The notes: generated from the letters alone by a model not told the origin. A DNA stretch of 50,239 bases from Chloromonas sp. AAM2 (GCA_004335635.1 QAXH01006547.1:10192-60430), one strand, 5' to 3'; shown: positions 34,027 to 46,100, counted from the stretch's first letter. Numbers and translations are program-made.

Positions 34027-37000
34027 TCACACCTCCGTGGCTGCTAACACATCCGGCTTTTGTCCATCTTTGGGCGAAGGCGCGACTTGTGAAGACTTGA
34101 TCGGCAACTTGGAGTCTGGTCGCTTCTGACTGTCATTCGGAAGGAGGGATTGGCTGTCTGGATGAATAACAACCTGAGTGCCTGTACCGCTGCGCTTCGC
34201 GATGAGAACCACTGCCCCCACAAGAATAGCAAGCGCTGCCACGCCCCCGACGACGGAGCCCACGACGATGGCGACCGGAAAGCTCTCGTCGCTGGACTCA
34301 GGGACGACGGCGGCGCTGAACGAGGTGACCCCGAATTCAGAGACAAAGCTTGACGGAAAGTAGGCCGCAGGGTTGCTCGCGAACTGCAAGGCAGTCAAAA
34401 ATAAAGGGATAAGTTGCACGTCATGATGGACACTTCAGGTCACGCTCGGTGACTGGGTGTGAGGGGCGGTAGTGAGCTTGAGCGGGAGCGAGCCCGGCTA
34501 TAACTTTCTGCCTGATCAGGCAAGCCGTGGCACCAAAGGGGACCCAGGTCCATTGCTTGTCCATAGGCACACATAGACAACAGATAGGCCACTCACCGTG
34601 TTCGCAGCAGTCCGCAGGCTTGAAGATGCCGATGAATCGCTGGACATCAGATCCACCTGTGCGACTACCGAGCCGGCGGACAGGGCCGACACACTGCACG
34701 TGACGCCATCCACACCACTGCTCGATACGCCCGACACCGCAGCCGAACACACGCCCGTCTTCAGCTCAGCTGTGCGCGTCGCGTTTCCGATAACGGAATT
34801 GTAGTCGACACCGTTCATAGTCAGCGACATGGAAACGGTCGTTGCTGTTATAGCGGCAGTAGAGTCAAATTTGCTGCTGGTGTTGCCGCAAGGGCTCAGT
34901 TCCTTTGCCAAGCCCATCACCCATGGAATTGTCATGTTAGAATAGTCATACTGTTTCGTGGCGTTGACACAGGCAGGGGTGGTGGCCGCCTGGTTCGCGC
35001 TTCCCATTCCGTTCGCCGCCTGGGCCAGACAGCCCCGCAGACATCGCACAGTGTAAGGGGACACCAGGCCGTTTGGCAGATGGTAGTGGTAGTACGCGTA
35101 TGTAGCATCAGTATGGCCTGCAAAGGAAGGGTGCAAACGCTAAGTTTTCACTTTACATACAAGTGTGCCTTGCTTGAGGTGGTTGGTTTACCCTGGTTGA
35201 AGTTGAAGCCTAGGCGGGCTGCTAACGGAAAAAATCAGCGCGAGATACGCGTGGTTTTGAGGTTTCAGTTGCACTAGACAGTTTGCGATGCAGTCGTTCA
35301 TTGACAACCTACCCCTGCTGATGCTATTGCTCACCTCCACACTCGTCCAAATCCGTGGGAGCAATGCCTTTGTCTCCCAGTGCGCCGTACTGCAATCACA
35401 GGTGAGGCAACAGAGCACCCACTTTGGCTCATTGTGTTCGTACCAGCCAACACCTTCAATGCATCCTTGCTGCTCGCTAGCTTGTTCCAGCAAGCCAAGT
35501 CAATGAAGTTGACCGACCAGACGGGCTCACAAGAACACCGACCACACCACATCGCTTGCCCATCTGCACCAGGAAGCTTTTTCAGCAGAATTATCTCAGG
35601 CCAGGTTCAAGGTGGCTGCTGAGGAGGGCGGGGCTAGGACCTCCAAACCCGGGATTGGCCCTTGCTGTGGCCAGCCTCAGTGCGTGGTCTGCCCTACCAG
35701 CGGAATGCCATCAATCATGAGCGCAAACACCGGCGAGTGCTTCCCTGCGGTGTCGTTGTACGCACAGCCTGTGGAGGGCATGGCGTGGTAGTGGTACGTG
35801 CCGCTGCAGGGCAAGCAGGCAAGAGAAAGGAAGCTTGGATGCAATGTGGCTTGCTTCATACGCCCCAATGCCCATCCCGTTCCGTGTCCTGACGGCTGTG
35901 GTGTAAACAGATACACACCATGGCCCAAGCATCCCTTGATCGCGCAGAGCCGATGCAACTGGCTGTTCTTTGTTGAGTGCTTCACCATGTCCTAGGTAGT
36001 TTTCGAAGGGTTGCATCCCATTGCAACGAACAGGGTTCAGCATGCTGTGGCTTGCCGGCACACTCCCAACAACAACAACTGCAAGAAGGCTTCACCAGAC
36101 TGTAACTAGGAAAAGCAGCTCGAGTTCAGGATTGTAACAAAAAGATGAAAGGAGGATTCGTGGTGCAGGAGATTTGAATCAGATTGTCATCACAACTATA
36201 AACATTACTATAATCACTATCACAGGGCCGCAGTCAAGGTACTCTGGAGCTAACATGTGAGAGTGTACCGACTAAACCCAGTTGATTTCACGTACCTTTG
36301 GTCTGAGTGCCCCCCGCAGGAGTCGAACGTTGCCCCTTCATACACATAAGCATCTCTGTTTTCAGCATCACCGTCTGCGTACACTGCCACGCCAGTCATG
36401 CTCATGCCCACTGTGCCCTTCACGCCTCCCATGGCGTTGCTGCTGCCGTTTTTGAAGGTGATGCTGAGCCACGTGACCGTACTACAAGGACAACAGCACG
36501 GATAAGGCTAACTGGAAGGGTTTCGTGCCAGGGAGCTAGCTAGCAATGTAAGCTATCCTAGGGAAACGCACACCTGAGTCATCCATGTGGGGTGTTGATA
36601 TGTCCGAACAAAGTCAACTTGATAGCTACAGGAGTGATAATGTGAAATGGGTGGCACCCATGCCTCTACCTTACCTGCTGATAACTGGGCTGGCGTAAAC
36701 TGAGAATGTCTTGGTAGCCTGCAGTTCGGCAAAGAGAAGGAGGTTTGAAGGTTGTGCTGTTCTGCTGAGGGTTGCCTGGCTTCGGTAGCCGGAACAGGTC
36801 TACGGCATTGTTTGGATTTGAGCCTGGCTGTGTCTGGTTTGACTTGAGTCCGTGACGCGAGTGCAAAGTCCGATAGCTTGACAGAGCGAGAGATGCAAGG
36901 TTTCAGTTCCATTGTAAGCTTTTAGTTCCAAGGGTTTCAGTTCCATTGTGAACAATCTTAGAAGAGGAGGTGCAATGCGCCGCACCTGGCAGCTGGCATT

Positions 37001-40000
37001 GTGACCAGTCTTTGACGGAAAGGGTGAGTAGGGCGGACACCCTGCGGGCAAGGGCAGCAGCAGCCCATTGGTTGCTAATCACAAGAAATCCGGCACCAGC
37101 CTTCTGTATGCTGACATTCGGTCATAGCATGGGTGCACAAGACTAACGTTGACTGTCAGCCACTGCTACTGCTGCTGACTTGAACTAACGTTACTAACTG
37201 TGGCATCCACACTTAACACCACTAACTTCACGTAAATGACCTTCCTTACGTAAACACCCAATCAGCAGTGAGGCGCACAAGGGGTGATTTGCGTTTAAGC
37301 TTGCGACCAATGCCATGCACTTGCCGGTGGAGGTAACCTTTGTCTTCCCGTTGACGACAGCAACTTGCGTGCTGACCCCATGGCTGGCTGGGCAGTTCGT
37401 CTTAGCAGTGGCGGTTGCGTTTCCAGCGCTCATCATGCCAGGGCCAGGCGGCATGGGCCCACCGGACATCTTAGGAGGCATGGGCCCAGTCATTGACCCA
37501 ACAGGGGGCTCTGCGCTGACAATCACATTGCCTGCACAGTGTGAAGGGTACCCAAAGCACACACTCGTCAGGTTCACTGCAGTGCTGGTTTGTTGGGCAA
37601 GTTTGTAGTTTGTTTTCAACAACGCAACACACGCGTGAAAGTGAAAGTGTTGGCTTTTGGCAAAACCCAGCAAACGAATTCAAGGATTCGAGGTCTTCAA
37701 ATTATGGTTTGGTGTTTGTCTGATGCTCCCTCTTCCCCAATGGTGATAGGGTGCTTCATGCAATGCACACATGTTGTTGCATGCAAGTAGGTCTGGATAT
37801 CGGTGAGTAGAAATTTCAGAAGAAGAGTATTCCATCTTGTGTAAAATACGTTGCAAAATCGACCACGCACCTGGGCCTGCAGTGCCGTTACAAGGGGACA
37901 GCTCCTTGGCCAGGCCTGCCACCCAGGGGATGGTCATGTTTGAGTAATCGTACTGTGTGGTGTCATTGACGCACGTGGGTGTGACATTGGATTGGTCACG
38001 CATGGTGCCTAGGCCCTTAGCCAAGCAACCCCGGAGGCAGCGCGCAGTGTAGGGGGAAATGAGGCCGTTTGGAAGGTGGTAATGGTAGTAAGCATACGTT
38101 GTGTCAGTATGGCCTGAAAAGAGAAGGAGACACACAATTGAGAAGTGGTTTGATGGGGCCTACAAACGTCTGCAATAGAAACACATGCACACAGTAAGGA
38201 AATGCAACAGTTGTAATCACATGGCGTTTGAGAGTACGTTGATTGACTCGGGCGCAGTTTACCCCTGCTTCAAGTAAAGGTCTTGGCTGGCATGCGACAC
38301 TGCTAGCGGAAACCTCCAATTGCTCACCTCCACACTCGTCCAGATCTGTTGGTGCAACGCCTTTATCTCCCAGTGCGCCATACTGAGCACAAGAAAGACA
38401 CAGGCAGGTTCTGCTGTGCCTCACTTTGGGTCAGATTGTCAAAGGTTCACTTTGAGTGAAAAAGCGTTTGCTTTCTGATGTCAAGGTGTAGATGCAGACT
38501 GCAACTTTTGTGTTGATTTAGGTCCCAGGCGCCCACCACTGGTTTGACAACCAAATGCTTGGCCGCGCTCCACCTACACAGTCTATGATGTGACTCACCA
38601 AAGGAATGCCATCGGCCATGAGCGCAAACACCGGCGAGTGCTGCCCTGCGGTGTCGTTGTACGCACAGCCTGTGGAGGGCATGGCGTGGTAGTGGTAGGT
38701 GCCGCTGCAGGGCAAGCAGGCAAGAGAAAGGGAGCTTGGATGCAATGTGGCTTGCTTCATACGCCCCAATGCCCATCCCGTTCCGTGTCCTGACGGCTGT
38801 GGTGTAAACAGATACACACCATGGCACAGGCATCCCTTGATCGCGCAGAGCCGATGCAACTGGCTGTTCTTTGTTGAGTGCTTCACCATGTCCTAGGTAG
38901 TTTTTGAAGGGTTGCATCCCATTGCAACGAACAGGGTTCAGCATGCTGTGGCTTGCCGGCACAGTCTCAACAACAACACCTGCAAGTGCGGCGCTGATAC
39001 CTGAGACCCGATTTTCACGTACCTTTGGTCTGAGTGCCCCCCGCAGGAGTCGAAAGACACCCCTTCATAAACATAAGCATCTCTGTTTTCAGCATCACCG
39101 TCTGCGTACACTGCCACGCCAGTCATGCTCATGCCCACTGTGCCCTTCACGCCTCCCATGGCGTTGCTGCTGCCGTTTTTGAAGGTGATGCTGAGCCACG
39201 TGACCGTACTGCAGAATAGAGGAAACAAAACATGTTTGGCGTGGGTGTTAAGGTGAGCGCAAATTGTTGAGAGCAGCAAACTACTGGATAGCGGTGATGC
39301 ATCAGGAGCTGTTTTGCTCGTGTAATCATGCAAGCTTTACCGTGCACATGAGTTTGTCGCTGTTCACATGCTGAGAACAACGTGAGGCGCATAGGGATGC
39401 TGGGCCTGAGATTGTGATAACCACTCTTGGCTGTTGTGATAACACGCGATGGGATGGACGCAACATGGCATTCACAGGCGGGGTTGATGGCATGGTAGCT
39501 TGTGCACAACTCGAAGTCTGGCTGCATTGGCAGGCTTTTTCTGTACATAGCCCACCTGCTGATGATGGGATGAGTGTAGTAGACGAAGGTTGACCCAACC
39601 TGCAATGTAGCAGACCACAAGGCGATGAAGCAGGACGCACGCATAGAACTGCAAGGTCAGGCCAGGGATGAGTGCAAACATGCAATCTGCCCACCTGGCA
39701 GGTGGCATTGGAGCGATTCTTGGCAGGGTACGATGAATAGGGCGGACACCCTGCGGACAACGGCAACAGGGTCATATGGAACCGGCCATCTCGCACTGGG
39801 GGTAGGGAATCATGTGCAACGCACACCCTCTGGCAAACCTTACGATGCTCGTCTGGGCACCTCAGTTTGGCTGCCAGCAGCAGTAGGGTAGGGGTGGGAG
39901 TTGGAAGGCGTATAGTATGTGCACAACTGCGCGCTACTTTGCACAGCGCGCGTATCCTTAAGTTGGCAACTGATTGCTAGACAAGCAGAGATGAAGACTT

Positions 40001-40558
40001 GTGATTGTTCATTGGTAAGCGTGGGGGCAGAGTCTGGCCTTCACACCTTGATGAGGCTTCTTTACGCAAATGCCCCAGCACATGTGAGAGCTTGATGTTC
40101 AATCAGCTTACTGTCCAATGGCCCAGGGAGAGGTGTGCAGTTTACCTGTGCGGGTCACTGTGGTCTTGTTGCCAGAGACGGCCACCTGTGTGCTGACACC
40201 ATTGCCTGCTGGACATTGGACAGCGCTAGTGGTGGAGGTACTGCCAGGACCGCCCGCCGGGCCAGGTGGCATGGACCCAGCAGGTTGTCCTGTACTCACA
40301 AGCACGTGCAGAAGTGCATTCGCACGTCATCATGAGGGAAGTGAGCCAAGGCAGGCACAAGCTGCAGTGTCTGGTGCTGGTTCTAGGACTTAAGACGGAG
40401 AGGCAGACAGACAAGACTACACAGGGTTTCATAATCAACGGTGAAAACCAGGTGCATGTACGGATTCATGCAGGCCAAGAGTGTCGGAAAGTGTGCTCAC
40501 CTTTGATGCCACGCAGACAAACTGCAACCGACAAGAGCAAAAGGAAGGTCAACCTCAT
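34027..40558 (-). CDS. Membrane-anchored YHYH-domain protein with two tandem modules (16 exons)
   Basis: The exons are 40558-40501, 40289-40146, 39750-39695, 39599-39556, 39208-39023, 38704-38599, 38382-38328, 38113-37871, 37531-37325, 37041-36986, 36718-36675, 36481-36296, 35803-35698, 35389-35335, 35117-34597 and 34383-34027, giving 807 aa with all phases consistent. The N-terminus is a signal peptide (MRLTFLLLLSVAVCLRG). Exons 2-8 and 9-15 are two copies of one cassette. Each encodes GCPPYS, a TVTWLSITFKNGSSN sheet region, FDSCGGHSDQ, GTYHYHAMPSTGCAYND, YGALGDKG…DLDECGG and YAYYHYHLPNGL. The YHYH tetrads start at residues about 166, 226, 465 and 525. A Ser/Thr-rich stalk, one membrane span (about 726-751) and a short Lys/Pro/Ser tail follow. 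YHYH domains (Pfam YHYH) are of unknown function, and paired His and Cys suggest metal binding (inference). The likely topology is type I with both modules outside the cell or in the lumen. Confidence 0.9.
35845..35930 (+). repeat. SINE-box remnant in YHYH intron 12
   Basis: GCCCATCCCGTTCCGTGTCC then TGACGGCTGTGGTGTAA matches the conserved box of the dispersed repeat. It sits in the intron between exons 12 and 13, and its duplicate is at about 38745-38830 in the paralogous intron. Confidence 0.5.
38745..38830 (+). repeat. SINE-box remnant in YHYH intron 5
   Basis: This is an almost identical copy of the 35845-35930 segment in the equivalent intron of the first cassette. The box was therefore present before the cassettes duplicated, or was copied later by conversion. 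Confidence 0.5.
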
Positions 40559-40667
40559 CGTTGCCTGCTGCACCACGCTTTGTGCTTCTGACTCTCAATG
40601 TACGGCGATGGTTCCGGTAAGGCACTCAAAACACGCAATCAAACTCCTGCGGCAAAGTGGCCTGAGA

Positions 40668-40676
40668 CTTTAAATA
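40668..40676 (-). promoter_or_regulatory. TATA-like element of the YHYH gene
   Basis: TATTTAAAG on the minus strand lies about 110 bases before the ATG at 40558. That is a plausible distance for a core promoter with a short 5' leader. Only the sequence match supports it. Confidence 0.4.
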
Positions 40677-40682
40677 CACAAA

Positions 40683-40892
40683 TCAGGCAGTCGGGTCTAC
40701 TTGCAGGCCAAAGCTTTCCAGCGCGTCGGTTTCTGCAGGGCTGCCAGGACTTTTTGCAGCGGACAGGACCTGTCTGAAGTCGGTAATCCCAAACTCAATC
40801 CTATCCTTGCCATATGTGGTGACGCGGAGAACTCGCATGAAAGTATTTCTTTGTCTTCCCGAGCTCTTGAAAAGGTGTTTCGACGCGATCCT
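40683..40892 (-). CDS. Possible 3' exon of an unidentified gene
   Basis: A 69-codon frame follows an acceptor (TTTGTCAG at 40893-40900) and ends in TGA at 40683. Its middle, RVTTYGKDRIEFGITDFRQV, looks like real protein with alternating hydrophobic and charged residues. The C-terminus is …SFGLQVDPTA. I found no upstream exon in 40950-43190 and know no family for it. It could be a gene fragment or chance. If real, its stop lies only a few bases upstream of the TATA-like element of the YHYH gene on the same strand. Confidence 0.3.
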   Translation of the reverse strand, partial: RIASKHLFKSSGRQRNTFMRVLRVTTYGKDRIEFGITDFRQVLSAAKSPGSPAETDALESFGLQVDPTA

Positions 40893-40904
40893 CTGACAAA
40901 TGCA

Positions 40905-41035
40905 GTTCAAGTGCCGATGCCAAGGTCCAAGGGCGGTGCCAAAGTGCAAGGGCCATTAGTCAAAGTGCAAGAGTCCAATGCCGGTGCCAAGGGTCAAGTG
41001 TTCAAGGGTCAAGTGTCCAACGGTGATTCAACAGT
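40905..41035. repeat. Irregular GTGCCAAGGTCCAAG-type repeats
   Basis: Words such as GCCAAGGTCCAAG, GTGCCAAAGTGCAAGGG and GGGTCAAGTGTCC recur in a 130-base stretch. It lies 350-480 bases upstream of the YHYH start codon, in its likely promoter region. Confidence 0.5.
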
Positions 41036-43191
41036 GCATGAGGTATCGCCACTGTATGGCTTATCCACGGTACCGCAACCAAGCCAGGCGCTTAGCAGCA
41101 GCTGCCAACATCAACCACCTAATCAGAGCATGAGCATGATGCCCCATGGTGAAGCACATGCAAGCGGTACACAGATGCCGGTGATGTGGAAAGCCTATTA
41201 GCACTACTTGGTAGTACCAATGCGCAGAGCCATGCTGATACTGCATGCACCCGCCATTGCATGTGCGGTGTGTCGGTGCAGCAGCGGTGTGCAACTGTGT
41301 ACTTGCTTACTGTGACTGTTGTGGTTGTTGTGGCTGCTGTTGTTGTGGTTGAATACGCATCGACTGTGCTATGGTGTGCCTGTGTGGCCCCATGGCCCTT
41401 CTGACAGTCGATGTGGCCAAGCTGGTCCATTGGTTCGTCGGCACACCCATCTGTACTAAGTACAAGCTCTACCAGTCGAAAGACATATTATTGAGTTTGG
41501 CTGTGCACTGAACGTCTTGTGCATCTCTTTCCCAGTCACCGTACTGACCCATTACTTTAGCCAAAATGCAAGTCAGACTATTTTGTTACGGTATGCCTAG
41601 TCTCTCGGTTAGGGGCTGTATTCAGTGAGAAAGCTATGGCTGACCGTGACGTGCATGCTTGCCTAGGACGCCATACCCCAACTTCACTTTCAGTCCATGG
41701 GTCAAACCTTGATGAAGAATCAACAACGGGAATGAGCAGGGCGGGAATCCCATCACTTTCTATGAACGTCGAGCGTTCCCGGCGCGATGCATTTGAACCA
41801 GTGATGACACGTGCTCTTCTGGACTCTGTTATTAGTATCTGCCTGCCTCATCCCGCGGCAGTAATGCCACTTGACCTCTTGTACAGGAACTCTGGCGACT
41901 TCAGCTCACGGACGCAGCTGGGTTGCCCGCCCTAGTACTTGCTGAATCGTCGGAAGTCATCACCCAACCGACTGAGCATCTCAGGTGCGATGAAAGACTC
42001 AATTTGTGCGCGTCTGGTTCAAAGTATGATCGCATGTAGTTGCAGGCCTGGCGCTGTAAGCATTGGCTGCGGCCCACTCGTGCGCGATCATAACTGACAG
42101 ATCACGATGATAATCATCTTTTTACTTCGTGGACATGTAGGCATGATTGCTGTCGCGATCGTAAGCAATGCAGGACTGATTGCGGCGCGAACGCAAATTG
42201 TCTAAAGGCACCGCCAGACTGGCGAGCTACCGTACGCGCCATTCCGTTTCCGGGCCCAGTGACCGCAAACACAGGCCAGCTCACGCAGGCTGGCGGCCCA
42301 GGTCTTAACAAACCGCCATTTCTCAAATGCATTTGGCGAGGGTCAGGCGCCCATCGTACCTTTTCAAACCCTTACAGCTGGCTGAGTGGGTATGGGTTCG
42401 GACATGGGTGCCAAACTCGCTTTCGTGATTTAGAGGGCCCCGATACCTATTAAAGATGCACGATATCTGGTTTTTAAGAATGGCGATGCATTTGGGCCAC
42501 CCCAACAGACCCGGCCCACATGGGTGCCATGATGGAACGTCACATTCACAAGCTACGAACCGCCGAGAAACAGCTAGCGAGAAGTATTGGCAGCCCTTTG
42601 CAAATGAAACAAGACCAAATGGTCCAGTATGTGTGCGGCAGGACCGCGATTTCAAAACCTGACCGCGGTCTGGTTCAGAAACCGGCTTCAATATGATCGC
42701 CACGGCCAACCCACGCGCATCTGAGTGTGCCACAATGTAGGCAAGCCTTCTCGCTACAAGGACCCCTCTTTCGCACAGCGAGTGGTGCAGGCTAGCAAGG
42801 TTACGGCCCGGTTAAGGCACTTGACCGCGATTAAACGACCTCATACCCACTCAGCTACTCAGCCTGGGGGTGACCAGCTGTATGCACGGGATTATCTGTG
42901 CTTCGGCCCGGGAGCCATGCATCTGTGGTGACCTGTGTTGAGAGCAGCTATTGACATGGCCTCGGGCAGCATGTTACAAGGACAGCTCTTCTAATAAGAC
43001 GAGATGTCGAGAAGGCTTAACTGAACTGCCCCCCCTGACACTGGACGTCCATCCCTTCAATCCGGAGAATCGCGCGCATCAGCCTGCCGGTTACGTGTTA
43101 CGATGCATCGCCGTACCATCCATACACACCCTTTTCCTGCATAGGCTTCAGAGCCTCACACAGCGACTGTCCCTATGCATGTGCAGGAGCC
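41036..43191. other. Region between divergent YHYH and asparaginase genes
   Basis: No gene can be supported. An open frame at 41636-41935 (+) has a coding-like look on both strands but no domain, and may be an old element. A spaced inverted repeat near 42379/42855 is listed separately. The asparaginase promoter must lie in the right part; no TATA box is evident. Confidence 0.45.
42379..42856. repeat. Spaced inverted repeat GCTGAGTGGGTATG
   Basis: GCTGAGTGGGTATG near 42379-42392 is mirrored by CATACCCACTCAGC near 42842-42855, with partial matching beyond. The arms are about 450 bases apart. It could mark the ends of a small element. Confidence 0.4.
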
Positions 43192-46100
43192 ATGAAAGGG
43201 GTTGTACTTCTTCTGGTTTTCCTGGAAGCTTGCTCTGCGGGACGCTTGCCACACCTTAGCACACCACAACAGCACATGAGAGCAGCAACGCTCAGCACAA
43301 AGCCACTGCGCAGACAGTTGCAGGCGACAAACTTGGCGAACATAGCGGTCGTCACTACCGGCGGGACCATCGCTTCAGTGAGGGGCCCAGGTGGGCGATC
43401 AAGGCTCCCTCTCACCATTACACTAGGAAAACCGTTGAAGGGCAATGAAGGGATGGGCACCCTGGCCTGAATAAGGCGACCAGGAGCGACAAGCTGAACA
43501 CAGGCAGAAAACAACAGGCTGCGTAGGCTAACACGTGATATTGATGCCAAGCAAAGCAAAAGGAACTTGCTTCTGCTCCCGGCCTGTGTTGCCACTATTC
43601 CACCCGCAGATGGAACCCTTGTGCCCGCACAAAACGGAGAGCAGTTGTTGGCGGCTGTTGTGGGCCTCAACACCACGGCCAACATCACTGGCATCTACGC
43701 TGCTGCCAGGATTGACAGCTCTGAGGCCACACCTGCGTTTTGGATGGCAGTGGCAAAACTGGTCATGTCTGAACTCAAGAAGCGCAGCGTAGATGGCGTC
43801 ATTGTAAGTTTTCTTTTCTGCTGTAGTTATCAGGCATCAAAGTCTGTGCTTGCATGTGAAACGTCCAACTTTACTGCCAGTGTCACGCAGTCCACCAGCT
43901 ATCCATTTTCGTATAAATTTTGGACTTTGCAATATTCTCACACACTATACTCTCAGGAATGCCTTGGGGATGCAGTCATCACCCATTTGTGCTTTGCCTG
44001 CTTACTTTGGTTGCATCTTTCCTGCCACACACGCATCCATGGGCAGCTGGACTGGCCATTGTCGACCTTGGCTGCAACGCTTACAATCTACTCCTGCCTT
44101 GCCATTCATGCAACATTAGACAACATCATCAGTACAGCACAAGGTTTGGCACAAACTGCCGTGCACACATTCACTGTCCCAACTGATGATTCTGATGGGA
44201 TGACATGGATGGACCAGAAGCAACTCAGTGATCACCACTTGCCTGGAGGATTCACGCACACACAGACACTTTGAGCTTGAACGCATGTGCTGGTGCGTGG
44301 CTGCAGGTGCTGCATGGTAGCGACACACTGGAACAGACTGCATGGTTCCTCCAGTGCATCAGAGGGATTGGAGACCAGTCAAAGCCCGTCGTGCTGACTG
44401 GTGTGTGAAGGTTGAAAGTCGTGATATACTTGAAGTCTGAGGATCAGATCACCATGGTGTTGAACTTAAAGTCTGAGGATTAGATCACCTTGGTGTTGAA
44501 GTTGATGTCTGAGGATCAGATCACCTTGAAGTTGAACTTTAAGGCTGAGGATCAGATCACCTCGGTGTTGAACTTGAAGGCTGAGGATCAGATCACCTCG
44601 GTGTTGAACTTGAAGGCTGAGGATCAGATCACCTTGGTGTTGAACTTCAAGGCTGAGGATCAGATCGCCGTGGTGTTGAACTTGAAGGCTGAGGATCAGA
44701 TCACCTTGGTGTTGAACTTGTCCTGGCTCGCACCGCATGGCTCTATCCTGAAGTCAAATCACTTGTATCGAGTTCCTTTGTCCAGTTCTGCCTCTGGACT
44801 GACTGGTAACAAGCAGGCATTGAACGTCAGGACACTCTTCACAACGCTGTGGCAAAAGAGAAGCCATCAGTCACATCGTTCATCAGGCACAGCAGATGAG
44901 CGGTTGGTGGGCAAGCATATCCTGCACTTGTTGCCGGCACTCAAGAGTGTAAGGTCCATTGAGTGCTCAAAATAAATAAAACTGTGCTATGATATATTCA
45001 GGTGCCATGCGTGGAGCGGACAGCCCCTCGCCTGATGGACCGGGCAACATTTTTGGAGCAGCAACAGTGGCAGCTAGCCCTGCATCAGCCGGCCTGGGCG
45101 TGTTGGTGGTTTTCAACGATCAAGTGAGGCCCAGTATATGCCTTTCGCTGTGCTCCTGCTTCGTCTTGCCTTCCAGCCTGTGCTCGTTTGCACTGTGTGC
45201 CTTTCTGCCTTGCTTTCTTCTCTTCTTGCTCTTCTCTTCTTGCTCAGGGGTAAGCTTCTGTAAAGCGTAGGGCTTGTTCCTAGGTCACACTTCCGTGCTG
45301 AAGTTTTCAGGCCTGCGGCACCTGCAGGATACTGCACACGAAAGAACACTCTCTTGTTTGGAGGCCTCACTCCTATGTGTTGCTCTGCAAGAACACGCTG
45401 TCAGCTGTGCCACAGTAAAGGGTAATACAAACAGGGTCGACAGGTGCTAACAAACGACATGCTTGTGCAGGTGTTATCTTCGAGGTACGTGACCAAGAGA
45501 AATGCTAACCTCCTGGACGCATTTGGTGGAACCAACGGCGCCGGGAGGATCGGCCACGTCATTGATGGCAAGGTGCTGCAGTACTACAGGCCCAATGGCA
45601 AGCTGCTGTGCTACGGCTACCCTTTGTCGACAAGCCTGCCGGACGTGACTCTGCAGGTTAGTGGTGATCCGAATGCTTTGCAAGGAGAGCTGATCTGAAC
45701 GTATTTGGAAGCGGTGGGTGAATGCGCATTGCACACTAACCTACCCGTCCGCATGCAGCACAGCTGACAATGCAAGGTCGCAATTGATATAACACTGGTA
45801 TTGCAGCACTTTGGCGTCACACGTGGACACAGGCTGCTTGAATAGAGATGTAAACGATGTAATGTCATCAACAAGACAGCAGTGCTATCAGAATCAGAAG
45901 TTCTATCAGAAGTTCTGACACACAGTGTGTCAGAAATCTGTAACTGGAAGCTCTGATATATAGCCCCGCCGCCAGCTCAGCTGGTAGGGTTCTGTCACAT
46001 GGTTTGACAGACCTGGGTTTGGACCCAGGTGACGGTGGGGTTTTCGGACTTGATACCAGCAGCCCAACGCGAACTTTGAACTTCTTTCTCAGGGTAGGTC

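Noticed and set aside
41636..41935. A 99-codon open frame (+) and its antisense partner
   Set aside because: Both strands look open and mildly protein-like, but no start context, neighbouring exon or known motif supports either one.
44466..44975. Genes on either strand over the 36-bp repeat
   Set aside because: The frames exist only because the unit is a multiple of three. The region is intron 3 of the asparaginase, between two in-phase exons.
45964..46040. A functional tRNA gene (anticodon loop reading TGG)
   Set aside because: The acceptor and anticodon stems pair well, but the D stem is weak, the base before the anticodon is A instead of T, and the T-loop lacks the usual TTCRA. It is joined to a dispersed-repeat body, so tRNA-derived SINE fits better.
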